DNA of 64,000 bases. Origin: Bagarius yarrelli (taxonomy: Eukaryota; Chordata; Actinopteri; Siluriformes; Sisoridae). Under the pieces are notes generated by a model. It did not search any database. It had not been told where the DNA came from and was given only the letters and a program-made list of their open reading frames with translations. Each line of letters opens with the position of its first letter. Positions within the stretch are counted from its first letter, which is position 1. Made by a program: the position numbers and the translations under genes. Positions 22,072 to 32,059 of the stretch are shown here, one piece after another. The DNA lies in assembly GCA_005784505.1 (NCBI GenBank), contig VCAZ01000123.1:1036737-1100736 (forward strand), in the 5' to 3' direction.

Positions 22072-22156
22072 TTATACAACTGAGCAATTGGGGGTTAAGG
22101 GCCTTGCTCAGGGGCCCAGCAGTGGCCCACTGGGAATCGAACCCCGATCTTCCATG
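22072..22156 (-). mobile_element. SINE fragment, core, bordering the minisatellite
   Basis: AACTGAGCAATTGGGGGTTA, AGGGCCTTGCTCAGGGGCCC and GGGAATCGAACCCCGATCTT, in reverse order. A few bases separate it from the last minisatellite unit. Confidence 0.8.
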
Positions 22157-22559
22157 GGTTAGGAATGCGTGTTAGACATAACTTATTTTTTTTGGCACGT
22201 TTGTTTGTTCTTTTTAATTTTCTATGTTGGCTAATTACTTTTATTTTTTTTATTATGGGAAAAGATTTTTTAAAAGAATACCAGCGACTAAAAATGTTGC
22301 GTCTTTTTAAAACACTTACCAAAAAAAAATACCATTATATGTTTTATATAAATCCTAAAATCACCCTAGTGCTGAACTTTTTCCTGGATGAGATACATCT
22401 GCAACTACCACTGATTAGCTCTGGACTAGAAGATCATTTCTCAATGAGTAGAACTTTCCTTGTAGGGAAAATAAAACCAATCATCTACGGCAGCGATGCG
22501 GTGCAGGGATGTTCGGTCGAATAACAGCAGAGTTCTCTTTAATTCATGGTCTGATTTCC

Positions 22560-23335
22560 AGAGAGTGGTTATTCCGGAAGAGAAATCCTCATAACTTCTG
22601 GCGATTCTGTGACCTCAGCGGCCCGGGCTAATTTCAGCCTGCTCCTGTTCTTTTGAGAACAAAACTTTCTTGCTGCAGGAACATTATTAAAGATGTCCTT
22701 TAGAGAAATGACTTTTTTCCTGCAGATCGGTGCAGTGCAAAGCTGCATGTGAAGAACAATTATGTCAAGCTCTCCTGGCAATAGCTTTCGCTTGTCCCTC
22801 ACATTGTTTCATGTTAAAGCTTCTTTACTTTATTTTTTTGCGAACAATAACGCAACCATGTGAAACTCTTGGTTATTTTGATAAAAGATGTCAGTTAATT
22901 CCCCAAACAAGTACGGTGTATGTTCCTGGTGCTCCAGCGCCACCTTTTCCCCCCTCGGAATGCCTCCACAGCCGCACTCAGTCCTCCTCCTGCAATCAGT
23001 CTCCGTTCAAACTCAGAAAGAGACCCGGCCAAGTCAATCTGGCCGTAATTCCGCGCTCTGTCACACAATTCCCAGAGACGCCGAAGCCCTTATCAGATCA
23101 GCTGCCAAATCCTTCACACTGCCTCCCATCCCGTGCCGCAAAATATGTCTTCCTCGCCTCATCCTGTGCAGAATTTAACAAGGCTGTCAGCACGTTTACT
23201 ATCTTATTTACACTCTCAACCTCTGCCAGCGAAGACAGTATAACGAGCGCTCGCAGCTGCCGACGCTGGACAAATACGTGGAGGCGTCTTAGTGATTCAT
23301 GGTCACAATATAGAGCATGAAACGCTTGGAATAAA
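22560..23335. other. Candidate conserved non-coding region
   Basis: About 770 bp of complex, repeat-free sequence with scattered CpG and no T- or A-runs beyond 9. Overlapping frames of up to 196 codons occur on plus but differ in frame and have no recognisable protein. It may be a cluster of regulatory elements in the first intron. Confidence 0.35.
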
Positions 23336-23514
23336 GTTGTTCCGATGTGTCCGTTAAAACGGCTCCCTCCAGCAAGCGAACAATCAAATTACTGTGTGCA
23401 GAGAAAAGATTTGACAAATACACAAAGACTTGAAGGGAAATGAAAAGATTTGGATGGAGGAAACAAACAAAGCACGGTTTGTAAAATAAAAAATAAAAAA
23501 CCTGAAGGCCTCTA

Positions 23515-23835
23515 ATTGCACTCCAGCTCCCAATCCACTCTGTGATTATTCAGACTGAAAGCTTTGTGGAATCGTTTACAGCGATTCCCATTATCGGACT
23601 CTCAGACTTTAATAGTCTTTGCTGCATGGCTGGGATTGCTGGTTTTATTTGTGTTGCATGTCAATCCCCAGGCCATTTATTCCACACCGTAATCAGCGGA
23701 GATGCACTCGCGATGATTCAGACGGAGAGCCGGTCGTGCCGAGCAGCCTCTACATCTCTCTGCTCCTCCGTTATTATTTTCTCCTGACTTATTTATGGAC
23801 TAATCGGTCAGGGCTGGGATCAAATTACACAACCG
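23515..23835. other. Candidate conserved non-coding block
   Basis: Repeat-free, with CTCTAATTGCACTCC near 23510 and TCAATCCCCAGGCCATTTAT near 23661. Open plus frames are unrecognised. The block directly precedes a GA-tract. Confidence 0.35.
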
Positions 23836-23849
23836 CAAACACAGAGAGT

Positions 23850-23885
23850 GAAAAAAAGAGCGAGAAAGAGAGAGAGAGAGAGAGC
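23850..23885. repeat. (GA)n microsatellite
   Basis: GAAAAAAAGAGCGAGAAAG grading into perfect GA. Confidence 0.8.
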
Positions 23886-24059
23886 TCGGTGACAAAATTT
23901 CGAAAGACGGCGAAGCTGTTCACTTCAGTGCGACTTTTGTGGACGACTTGGACAATGGTTCGTTTTCCTAACTACGCAAACAAAATGTGTCAGTCAAAAA
24001 GATCATCATCATCAGGACAAGATAGTCCAGCTACTGGCTGCCTATGTTCAACCAGCTAA

Positions 24060-24775
24060 TCCTGTCCTAAGCAGTTTTTATTATCTGAATCAGATTCAGG
24101 CAATTAGAAGCTGGAAGATACCATCTCAGATGAAGGGGCAGTGGGGGAAGACTTACGCTGCATGCAAAAATCGCACACATTTGAGTTAGTACAAACTTCC
24201 CGACTGTTAAAAAACGTTTTTTTTTTTTTATTTATATTATGATTTTGAGTGAAATGAATGAAATTGGGTTGTACTACACCCACCATGTCGATACGGTCAC
24301 AAAAACAACACAGCAGCGTAAATCTAAATGTGGATAATGTTGAACTTGATTGATGATAAACGAGTGCATTTTAACTCTGAGGAATGTGTTCAAAATCCTG
24401 TTGGAGGTAGAAGATCATCCGGAAACCGTACCGTTTCGCCTACCGTATGAGATTTCTGACGGAAGCAGAGTGAAATGGTATCTCCCAACATCTGATTGAC
24501 ACCTAATACAGGAAATCAGCAGTGGGTAAAGTGGAGTAGGAGACAAATAGGAGGATAAAAAAGCTCATGGGTTGTATTGGTGGGTAGTAACACATTGTTT
24601 TTACATCAGTACATTACTTTGAGAAGATGTCTTTTTAAGAGTCTTAATGTTTTTTATCTCAGGAAAATATTTTATGGACCTCCTTCACATTTAATGGTAT
24701 TTTCGCTCTTGGTATTTCCTGCGTTTGGTGTTTCTAGTATTGCTGCACTGTCAACCAAATTGGTGGGCTCTTTTT
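24060..24775. other. Unassigned sequence
   Basis: Intron-like, with a poly-T at 24217-24229. Its right end leads into the hAT-like repeat and may belong to it. Confidence 0.35.
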
Positions 24776-24779
24776 CACC

Positions 24780-25015
24780 TGGGTCCAGTATGTCTGGGAC
24801 ATTACTATCAGCTCCTGAAGGTAAATCAGTGAGAATCGGTCATCTTAATGGACAAATTTGTCCACTTTTTGGTCAACCAGGGGATCATGAATAAAATTAG
24901 CTAATGCAATATGATCATTCTTCTTAATGCTTACTGTTAAAAATATGACACGACCACCCACAGAGCTCGCTGAGGCCCCCTTTGTGGGTCGGGACCCCCC
25001 TGTTGGGAATCGCTG
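24780..25015 (-). mobile_element. hAT-like repeat, copy A, one end preserved
   Basis: It ends in GGGACCCCCCTGTTGGGAAT then CGCTG (24991-25015), whose complement CAGCGATTCCCAACAGGGGG has the look of a hAT terminal inverted repeat. Internal words ATTACTATCAGCTCCTGAAG and AATGCAATATGATCATTCTT are shared with copy B at 32 kb. The opposite end and target duplication were not found. Confidence 0.55.
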
Positions 25016-25529
25016 TTCAATGGCCAAAACAAGTGCTGATATCAGTTTAGAAGACTTCCAGCTCCAACTTGAGAAAACATCTTACAGTAAGTTTCATGAT
25101 GATGACTATTTGAGAGAGATTCTGAAACTATGGACACTTTAATCTTACTGTGAGTTGCTATAGAATCTCACCCACTTACTGCTTTTTTTTTCTATTTTTC
25201 CTTGTATATTTTAAGGATTTTACCTTCATTTAATCCGATCCAAAGTAACTAATATTTGTGTACATTTTTTGGCGACTCTCATCACCTGGCTCAATCCATC
25301 TGGCTGGAGTAACAGATGAATTAATAAATGATAAAACTATGATATTCCTGTGCTTCTATTCATTCCCATTATTACGACCGGCCTCTGAGGGATAAACGGC
25401 TCCAGAGCTGCACCACGTGTCCGGTTTTAATTGTCAGCAGGGACTCTGACCATCTGATTGCCAGCATTTTTGTCGTGTGGGCTGAAAAACTGAAAAAAAA
25501 AACCCCCCGAAGCGGAGAAGCGTTGCTTT

Positions 25530-25592
25530 CAATTCTGGCACTCTCTCTCTCACTCTCTCTCTCACTCTCATTCTGTCTCTCTCTTTTTTTTC
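25530..25592. repeat. (CTCTCA)n / (CT)n tract
   Basis: TCTCTCTCACTCTCTCTCTC hexamer-like repeats grading into CT. Confidence 0.85.
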
Positions 25593-25681
25593 TTTTTGAC
25601 ACTTAAGCAGTTAACACGATTCCTTTAGGAGCTCAGCAGCAAACAGAGAGCTGCAGAGGAAGATGGCAGGAAATTCAATAT

Positions 25682-25701
25682 ACAGGGGGGGGGGCAAAGA
25701 G

Positions 25702-25735
<34 letters not shown>

Positions 25736-25758
25736 GAAAGAAAGAAAGAAAGAATTTA
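25682..25758. repeat. Poly-G plus (GAAA)n microsatellite
   Basis: Ten G at 25685-25694, then AAAGAAAGAAAG for about 55 bp. Confidence 0.95.
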
Positions 25759-25822
25759 ATAAAGAACGAAATAACGTATGAAATGTTCGAAAAGAGAACA
25801 ATAAAGAAACACAAAGACAGAA

Positions 25823-25825
<3 letters not shown>

Positions 25826-25871
<46 letters not shown>

Positions 25872-26080
25872 TACAGAAAGAGGGAATAAACAAATGACTA
25901 AAAGAACAAAAAAGAAAGAAAGAAAGCAAGGAGAAAGAGAAGAAAACAGAACGAAAAAGTTGAATAGAGACAGAGAAAGAAAAGAAAAAGTAAGAAATAG
26001 TATGAAAAGTGAAATAAAAAGACAGCAATAGAGAGAGAGAATATTTGTGTCTAAGAAAGAGAGAGAGTGAGTGAGCGAGA
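25826..26080. repeat. (GA)n microsatellite and purine-rich flank
   Basis: About 20 perfect GA units at 25826-25867, followed by AAAGAAAG-rich sequence. It forms a 122-codon Lys/Glu/Arg frame of no coding value. Confidence 0.9.
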
Positions 26081-26084
26081 GAGA

Positions 26085-26590
26085 TGCCCGTCTATCACCG
26101 TGAGGTTCTTAAAGATAAAAATCCACCAATACACCTAAAAAAATTGGGGTTTTTTTGCACTTGGACTCTCGTACGAGTTTGGTTGATGCGGTCGGCGGGA
26201 CACTGTGTTGTATCACACATAACGAGTCACGCGCTTCAGTTTCTCCAGCCACGCTGCTCACATGATGCTGTCAGCAGTTGCTAAATAAACCCAGCCCTTT
26301 GTCTGTAACACAAGGCCAGAAAAGAAAGAGGGGGGGGGGGGGGTAATCCATCCCATGAGGCTTGTAGAGACATAGACCATTCAGCCAGGCACACCGGATA
26401 GCTTCCCAGAATGCCTCTAAGTGCACGGCTGTGTGCGCGACTGTTTTTTTTTCTCTTAAGAGTTACCATAGTGGGAGTGCAGTAAAGGAACTGATGGGGA
26501 GAGTGTGAGACGCTGCTAAATAGTATTAAAATGTCAATGCAAGAGTACAGACAGAAATAAAGACGTCTTTCACGTATACATAAAAATATA
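26085..26590. other. Unassigned sequence with poly-G
   Basis: 13 G at 26331-26343. The segment 26345-26440 is GC-balanced. No gene signals. Confidence 0.4.
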
Positions 26591-27250
26591 GTGCCCCTGG
26601 ACCAGAGAGGGATAAGGGCCTTGCTTAAGGCCCCAACAGCACAGCTTGAACCCTAATCGTCCAACTAACAGCTCAGAGTCTTAACTATTTGAGGTACCAT
26701 TGCCCCCAGGGTCAGCTATGTTGCTAAGCACCCCCTGGCAAAGAGGGCCTTGCTTAAAGACCCAACAGCAGTAGCTCCTCTAAACAACCCAAAACATTGA
26801 CATTTAAGCTACCACTGCCTCTAAGGTGTCAAAATACAGCACCCCTGGGGAAGAGGGTTGGGTGCCCTGCACAAGGGTCCAAGAGCATCCACCTGCTGTG
26901 GTAAGGCTGAAACCATGATCATCCTCTAAACAACCCAAAAGTTGACCATCTGAGCTACCACTGCCTCTTAGGGTCACAGAGCATACCCAGTCATGATACA
27001 GCACCCCTTGAGCAAAGAAAGATAGAAGCCTTGCTCAGGGGTCCAGCAATGGCAGCTTTAGGGTTGAGCCTTGAATCCCAGTCATCAACTTGACAACTCA
27101 GAAACTTGACCATTTAAGCTTCCACTGTCCCTTAGTGTCAGAATACCAGGTCAGCTATGATACAGCACCCCATGAGCAAAGAGGGTTAGGGGCCTTTTTC
27201 AGGGGCATTAAAGGGTCCTGAACCCCAATCCTTTACTCAACAATCCAGAC
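26591..27250 (-). mobile_element. Five-copy array of a third repeat family
   Basis: Units starting with CAGCACCCCTGGAGCAAAGA-like text occur near 26591, 26728, 26837, 26998 and 27160, with spacings of about 108 to 164 bp. Each continues GGGCCTTGCTTAAGG, CCCAACAGCA, then CAACTCAGAAACTTGACCAT. The same family occurs singly at 47857-48112 and 63772-63985. Confidence 0.8.
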
Positions 27251-27505
27251 ACTAATTAATCCAGAGCCTCACCTGTTTAAGCAGCCAAATGAAAAGTAAA
27301 AAGAGAACTTGATTTCCAGAGGCATCCGTTTTTTTTTTTAAAAAGGAAGCCACCGTGAAGTCGACTAGGTATCCGTTCACATCCCGACTGATTCCTTCAC
27401 ACCTGAGATGCCGTCTCTGCCACCTCCGTGGCACTCATTAGAACTAAGTGTGCTGTCAATTATCTTGTTTTTTTTCACTCCTGATAATAAACATGAATAT
27501 TCCTC
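27250..27505. other. Unassigned sequence
   Basis: Poly-T at 27330 and 27467. No exon was supported. Confidence 0.35.
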
Positions 27506-27541
27506 CTCATTATCATCATCATCATCATCATCATCATCATG
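27506..27541. repeat. (ATC)n microsatellite
   Basis: About ten perfect ATC units. Confidence 0.95.
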
Positions 27542-27544
27542 TTT

Positions 27545-28515
27545 ATTTATCTGACACTTTATCCAGTAATCCATGAAAGTATTCCTAACAGAGCACATTG
27601 TGGTTAATGAACTACGCCTACTGTTCGCTTCAATAAATGCATCACTTAAAATTAAAAAAAAATAAATAAACACCCACAAAAATTTTTTTTTTTTACAGAT
27701 TCAGATAAATAAACACTTGATAAAGTTGTTGAGCTTCTTAATGACTGAAAATAGTTCCCCTAAAAAAGTGGTGTCGCTTTTATTACAAATAAAAAATGTT
27801 ATGAAATACTATAAAATATGTCAACAGGGTCTTTTTTTGTGCTTACAATGTGTTGGTTTTGATTCCGCTAGTAATTAGCAAGCTAGTCGACATGCTAGTT
27901 ACAAGACAGTAAAGTAAATCAAATTTTTACTTTTTTAAAATGTAGTTTTTTATCGATTTTTGGCTAATCCATCTAGCCAAGTGGGGAAAAAAACATGGCT
28001 GCCTTGTTGTTTCTCTCTTGCTAGGAACAAGCTAGTGCGTAAAAAGTTTACCTGTTGAGCCGAACAGCCGTTTCGATGGCACGTTTCCCTCAGTAAGTAT
28101 TAAATTAGCATTTAAAGTGATTGATTTATTGAATAATTGTGTAAATAACAATATTTGTAAGAAGAACTTTTTTTTTTTTAAGACATTTAAAAGATTCTTA
28201 GCAAGCTAGTTAGACGCTAGCAAGCTGGGAGGATGCTGTGTCCCAAAAAAAAAGGCGTGAAGAGAAGAAAGCGACTGGATATTTTTCCGAATTCTGTATT
28301 TGTGTGATAAATCAAACGACGATGTTTTGTTACAAAGGTAAAAAAACGAAGTGCTAGAAAAAAGAAAGTAGTTAAATAAACCGCTTCATTGTTTGTTTTA
28401 TCTTTGGTTTTTTTTATTTCTTTTCAATTTTTGCACCATGATGATGGACGTTGTGTGAAACGAGGCGATGAAAAGACTGAAGGAAACGTGCGTCACAAAG
28501 GTGTGAGATAAACCT
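27545..28515. other. Unassigned AT-rich stretch
   Basis: GCTAGTTA and CAAGCTAG words recur at 27870-27910 and 28200-28225. A good donor (CCCTCA|GTAAGTATT at 28094, plus) stands without a matching acceptor. Confidence 0.35.
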
Positions 28516-28516
28516 G

Positions 28517-28545
28517 CGTGTGTGTGTGTGTGTGTGTGTGTGTGG
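28517..28545. repeat. (TG)n microsatellite
   Basis: About 13 perfect TG units. Confidence 0.95.
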
Positions 28546-28730
28546 TGTCAAAAATATCGGAACAAAATGATGCAATCGAATGAGAGAGCTTGTGGGATTG
28601 ATTTTAAAATGTTTGGAGCCAAACTTTTTTGCAAGACTGCTGGTGTCCTCATTACGCCGTAATCATTAATGCAAGACTCGAACCAGGGACCCTCTCTTGT
28701 TAGACTGAACCTCTCAAACACCCCCCTCCC

Positions 28731-28732
28731 AG

Positions 28733-28761
<29 letters not shown>
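28731..28761. repeat. (CA)n microsatellite
   Basis: About 14 perfect CA units, 190 bp after the TG block. The two can pair in single strands. Confidence 0.95.
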
Positions 28762-28763
<2 letters not shown>

Positions 28764-28764
28764 C

Positions 28765-28985
28765 ATTAAAGTGTTTTCTGGAGAGAGCTGTGTAAAAGCG
28801 TTGTTAACGGCTTCATTGCACGAGTTAGATTCAAATGACGACCGCGTTGCCAGTTTGATTGCGTTTGCTCAGCTGCATGTCGCCGCTCCGGTAACACAAA
28901 CAGACGAGATCAACAAACAGAATGAAAGGAAAGGCAAATGCAGCTGGGGGGTAAATTAAAATGCTTTACATGAGGAAAATATATA
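28765..28985. other. Unassigned CpG-bearing sequence
   Basis: GACGACCGCGTTGCCAG and CATGTCGCCGCTCCGG. It is repeat-free and otherwise not interpretable. Confidence 0.25.
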
Positions 28986-28989
28986 GATA

Positions 28990-29461
28990 CAGTGGTGTCT
29001 TAACTTTTGGTCGGAGCTCCTAACTCAAATTACTCGTATGTCAAATTTATTGAACTGAAACGCCATTAATTCGTTCTGGGTCTCCAAAAATGTTTTTAAA
29101 TAAGAAAGATAAACTTATAAATAATGAATATTGTATAAAAACAATCCAATAGGATGTACTGGAATAAACTGGTTTTATTAAGTATAATGTACAGCATTTA
29201 CCTTGGAGATCAGACGACTCCACTTGCTAACGCGCATGTCTGACTAGCTATCGAGTGAGACATGGAATGCTGGGCGGATGTTACGGCGTTCACTGTGGCG
29301 TTCGCTACACCAAGTAGCGGTTTGGTGTCTGAAACTGACTCGGAAGCCGAATTTTAGCTCATAACTCAAAGCAAAAAAAAAAAAAAAAAAAAAAGGCCGT
29401 GAGACGACTCGTATCTTGAAAAACTCGTTAGTTGGGACACTCGTAAGTCAAGCTACCACTG
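28990..29461. mobile_element. Non-autonomous Tc1/mariner-type transposon, 472 bp, with TA target duplication
   Basis: TA at 28988-28989 and 29462-29463 flank the element. It starts CAGTGGTGTCTTAACTTTTG and ends AAGTCAAGCTACCACTG, whose complement CAGTGGTAGCTTGACTT mirrors the start. The second arm continues as ACGAGT-rich sequence, matching ACTCGTATG-type text in the first. A poly-A run of about 24 lies at 29370-29393. No transposase frame is present. Confidence 0.8.
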
Positions 29462-29551
29462 TATAAATGTGATGTTAGAATAAAATAATTCAATTCAAAT
29501 AATTTCTAGTGGTCTGAAACAACTATATATCCAAACCTCTACACCTTTAAC

Positions 29552-29640
29552 CGGGGAACAGTGGAAGCTCAGTGGTTAAGGTGTTCGACTGATAATTAGA
29601 AGATCGTGAGTTTAATCCCTAGGACCACCAAGCATTTCGA
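29552..29640 (+). mobile_element. SINE, 5' half only
   Basis: AGTGGAAGCTCAGTGGTTAA, GGTGTTCGACTGATAATTAG, AAGATCGTGAGTTTAATCCC and TAGGACCACCAAG. It stops abruptly before the core, at a junction with unrelated GC-rich sequence. Confidence 0.8.
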
Positions 29641-29960
29641 CCCGCTGGGAGTCGGATCCAGCTCCTATCCTGGGAAAACAGGGCTCCGGGTGGAAGAATT
29701 GAAGCACAGTGCAGACCCGGATATCTGGTCTGGATATCTGGAGAAGAGGCACCTGGGAAAACCCCCATGGAGATCCGAGGCACAGTAAACATGATTATGG
29801 ATCTGATCAGCAATCACATGAGATCGGAATCTGGAATGTTTGGAATTTCCCACATCTAACAAAATCAGCAGAAATTAACTCACTATATAAAATCATACCT
29901 ATTTGCTACAAACAAGCTGGAGAACTCTTTCTCCTCTCCACAGCAATCCAGCTGACAGAT
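29641..29960. other. Unassigned GC-balanced sequence beside a broken SINE
   Basis: Contains GGATATCTGGTCTGGATATC, a near-repeat, and CTGGGAAAAC twice. Possibly an insertion that broke the SINE. Confidence 0.3.
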
Positions 29961-29964
29961 AACG

Positions 29965-30225
29965 CTCCCTCAACTTCTCCTAACGTTCTTTAAAAGTTCT
30001 TAATATAATGTTCGTGGAGCCTTCTTGTAACGGTATGAACATTTACAGGTACGGGCGGAACGTTATTTTATAGTGTTGGTATGATGTTATTAGATGATAC
30101 TTGATGTTCTCCTAATGTCTAGAACATCACCATAAGATAATGTTAAGCCCATTGAACATATTAAATCACGTTCTCAAACCAAAACAGAACGTTTAAAAAA
30201 GAACATAGATTTGTTAGCTGGGAAG
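29965..30225. repeat. Degenerate AACGTTCT / AATGTTC repeat
   Basis: GTTCTTTAAAAGTTCTTAAT, AATGTTCGTGGAGCC, GATGTTCTCCTAATGTCTAG and ACGTTCTCAAACC recur with drift. It resembles tandem AACGTTCTC-type repeats of fishes. Confidence 0.5.
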
Positions 30226-30248
30226 ACACTCTCTTCCTTTCATCCGGA

Positions 30249-30277
30249 CGTGATGATGATGATGATGATGATGATGA
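30249..30277. repeat. (GAT)n microsatellite in the start of intron 1
   Basis: Nine perfect GAT units, about 125 bp inside the proposed intron. They create the artificial His run seen when the exon 1 frame is read through the donor site. Confidence 0.9.
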
Positions 30278-30398
30278 CAAGCGCTCACGCCGTAGCAGAC
30301 CTCAAGCGCAAACCCATCCCTGACCAACAAACAACCAACAACACAAACTACATCCATAACTGTGACACGACAGGCTGGATGAACAATAGCGCTCGTGC

Positions 30399-30404
30399 AC
30401 TTAC
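30399..30404 (-). promoter_or_regulatory. Splice donor of exon 1 (GTAAGT)
   Basis: The minus strand reads TTCG|GTAAGTGC. The six intronic bases match the vertebrate 5' splice consensus exactly. This site is what ends the signal-peptide reading frame. Reading through it gives a His run from a (GAT)n repeat and unremarkable sequence. Confidence 0.6.
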
Positions 30405-30462
30405 CGAATCCGGAGACGCAGAGGACCAGCAGGAGAACAGAGGATGCGCACGGAAAGAACAT
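30405..30462 (-). CDS. First coding exon (signal peptide) of an unidentified secreted or membrane protein, partial gene
   Basis: On the minus strand an ATG at 30462-30460 opens 19 codons plus one base, reading MFFPCASSVLLLVLCVSGF. The reading frame then meets G|GTAAGT, with the donor at 30404-30399. The peptide has the shape of a cleavable signal sequence: a short N-terminus, a Leu/Val-rich core, then small residues (Ser-Gly). The start is supported by an in-frame stop (TAA, 30498-30496) twelve codons upstream with no ATG between, and by a purine at -3. The intron is phase 1, which is common after signal-peptide exons of secreted and Ig-type genes. A CpG-rich promoter-like region lies directly upstream. 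Nothing downstream on this strand could be joined with confidence, so intron 1 may exceed 30 kb, as in neuronal adhesion or guidance genes. The length and composition fit several families, and no gene name is justified. The annotation is inference from signals, without homology. Confidence 0.6.
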
Positions 30463-30499
30463 CTCTTCTTCTGGAGACGCCAGTTGAGTTTCCGCTTAA

Positions 30500-30744
30500 A
30501 CAAACCAACACACTAGCAAGCCGTCCCGTATCACCCCCGGCGTGTGTGTGTGTTCAAGTGTGTGTGTCAGAGAGATCTTCTGCCAGTGGAAATCACAACA
30601 GTGTTTTATGCGGGATTTGAGGTTGCGCTCCCGCTCCCGCGCTTCCTCCCTGCTCTCTCGCACCACCGCGGAGGAGAGGAGAGACGAGATAAGATGAGGA
30701 GCGCGCGCGCACGAGTGTGTTCAAGGAGCGCTCAACTGAGGCAC

Positions 30745-30839
<95 letters not shown>

Positions 30840-30960
30840 TGGCGTTCAACTGACGCGCGCAGACGCGAGTGCGCAAGTTAATGTGCTGGACCCGAACGAA
30901 TTTGGAGCGCGTGGCGAACTAAAAGAAGTATGCGCCTGCGCACCAAGCGCCCCCCCCCCT
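30500..30960 (-). promoter_or_regulatory. CpG-rich promoter and 5' UTR region of the minus-strand gene
   Basis: This is the most CpG-dense stretch in the window, with CG dinucleotides crowded at 30610-30745 and 30838-30955 in otherwise AT-rich, CpG-poor sequence. At 30931-30942 it carries TGCGCCTGCGCA, one mismatch from the palindromic NRF1 site, which is typical of TATA-less CpG-island promoters. No TATA box is visible at a useful distance from the exon 1 start. A (GA)n tract splits the CpG-rich part in two. The transcription start cannot be placed from sequence. The region could also drive a divergent plus-strand transcript. Confidence 0.5.
30748..30834. repeat. (GA)n microsatellite, about 86 bp, inside the promoter region
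   Basis: An uninterrupted GA run of roughly 43 units, the longest perfect dinucleotide tract in the window. On the strand of the exon 1 gene it is a CT tract in the promoter or 5' UTR. It can form triplex DNA and is probably length-polymorphic. Confidence 0.95.
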
Positions 30961-30964
30961 AAAA

Positions 30965-31270
30965 AAACTACCCCTCCAGTTTTATGGTTCTAAAATCGAA
31001 CAATAATGCGCTAAATGCTATAAACAAACAAATTCATCCATCTAAACATTTATAAAAATATTTTTTTATTAAGTGTCATTTAGGATCTCCCATCTAGCAT
31101 CATCTCCTTCCCACGCGCTTATTTACTTTTGTTCCAAATGATTTACTGACTATTTCACAAAACGGCTCTCCATTCAACTCAAAGAGCCGATTCGTGGATT
31201 TGAATCAAGGAACCAAGTCAACGAGTCAAGTAATTTGAGAACTCGCAAAGAAAAAAAATCCCACGATAGA
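30965..31270. other. AT-rich sequence upstream of the promoter
   Basis: Poly-C at 30950-30958 marks the GC-rich to AT-rich change. Beyond it no CpG cluster or gene signal. Confidence 0.4.
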
Positions 31271-31287
31271 TACCCCCCACCCAAACC

Positions 31288-31342
31288 CACTGTGTGTGTG
31301 TGTGTGCGCGCGTGTGCGCGTGTGCGTGCGTGCGCGCGTAAA
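31288..31342. repeat. TG/CG alternating purine-pyrimidine tract
   Basis: (TG)n followed by GCGCGCGTGTGCGCGTGTGC, a run that favours left-handed (Z) DNA. Confidence 0.9.
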
Positions 31343-31579
31343 ACTGGAACGCAGGTGTTGCTAATTTACACCTGCTTCTTTCTCCACCTGGGGGTAAATG
31401 ATACAACGCCACAGTTTAGTCAGTTAAACGGAAAATGCAACACTTCTGTTTGACTTTTCTGTTCTTATGGATTGATATTAACCAGAAAATCCTACTTAGA
31501 AACAAATTAATTGGGTTGGAACATTTGGAGCTTCTTTTACCTTTAACAGGTAACGTTACTGTCACCTATCTGATCAACA

Positions 31580-31620
31580 GATGTGTGTGTGTATATATAT
31601 ATATATATACACACACACAA
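31580..31620. repeat. (TG)n(TA)n(CA)n compound microsatellite
   Basis: TGTGTGTGTATATATATATA then TATACACACACACA. The whole is a perfect-type palindrome able to extrude a hairpin. Confidence 0.9.
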
Positions 31621-31624
31621 AATA

Positions 31625-32055
31625 TAGTCAAAGAATGTCCAAAAAAGCTGTCTATCATTAATTAACTCAAATATTTTGATGTGAATGGAGCCCTATAATG
31701 TTCATTATACACAAGTCAAGCTCAGATTTAGACTTTAAACTAAAATGTGGCTCAGAAATAATAATTTGTGATTTATAAAAATGTGATTAATAGTGATGAG
31801 TAAACTGTTAAAAGGGATTCATGGCTGATCAATTAAAAACAGCTGTGTTGCTGCATGTAGCAGAGTCATTTCCTGCATTCGGAATCAAATACTATTTGAG
31901 TACATTTAAAGTTTTTTTTGCCTGGTAATTCAGTGTGTTTTATATAGTAAGTTAAAACGATGGACTGTTTTAAATTTGATGTTCTCTTACCAAAGATTTG
32001 ACACCAACCCAATACATGATTCATTTCTGTGATACTGAGCAAGCCCCGGTTCTTG
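31625..32055. other. AT-rich unassigned sequence, may include the rest of the copy B element
   Basis: No second hAT end was found. The frame at 31866-32138 (minus) is not recognised. Confidence 0.35.
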
Positions 32056-32059
32056 CAAA

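Noticed and set aside
22730..23320. 196-codon plus frame
   Set aside because: Despite its length the peptide is unfamiliar, it overlaps an equally open different frame, and there is no acceptor/donor pair. Kept only as a candidate non-coding block.
25663..26031. 122-codon Lys/Glu/Arg-rich frame
   Set aside because: Made entirely of (GAAA)n and (GA)n repeats.
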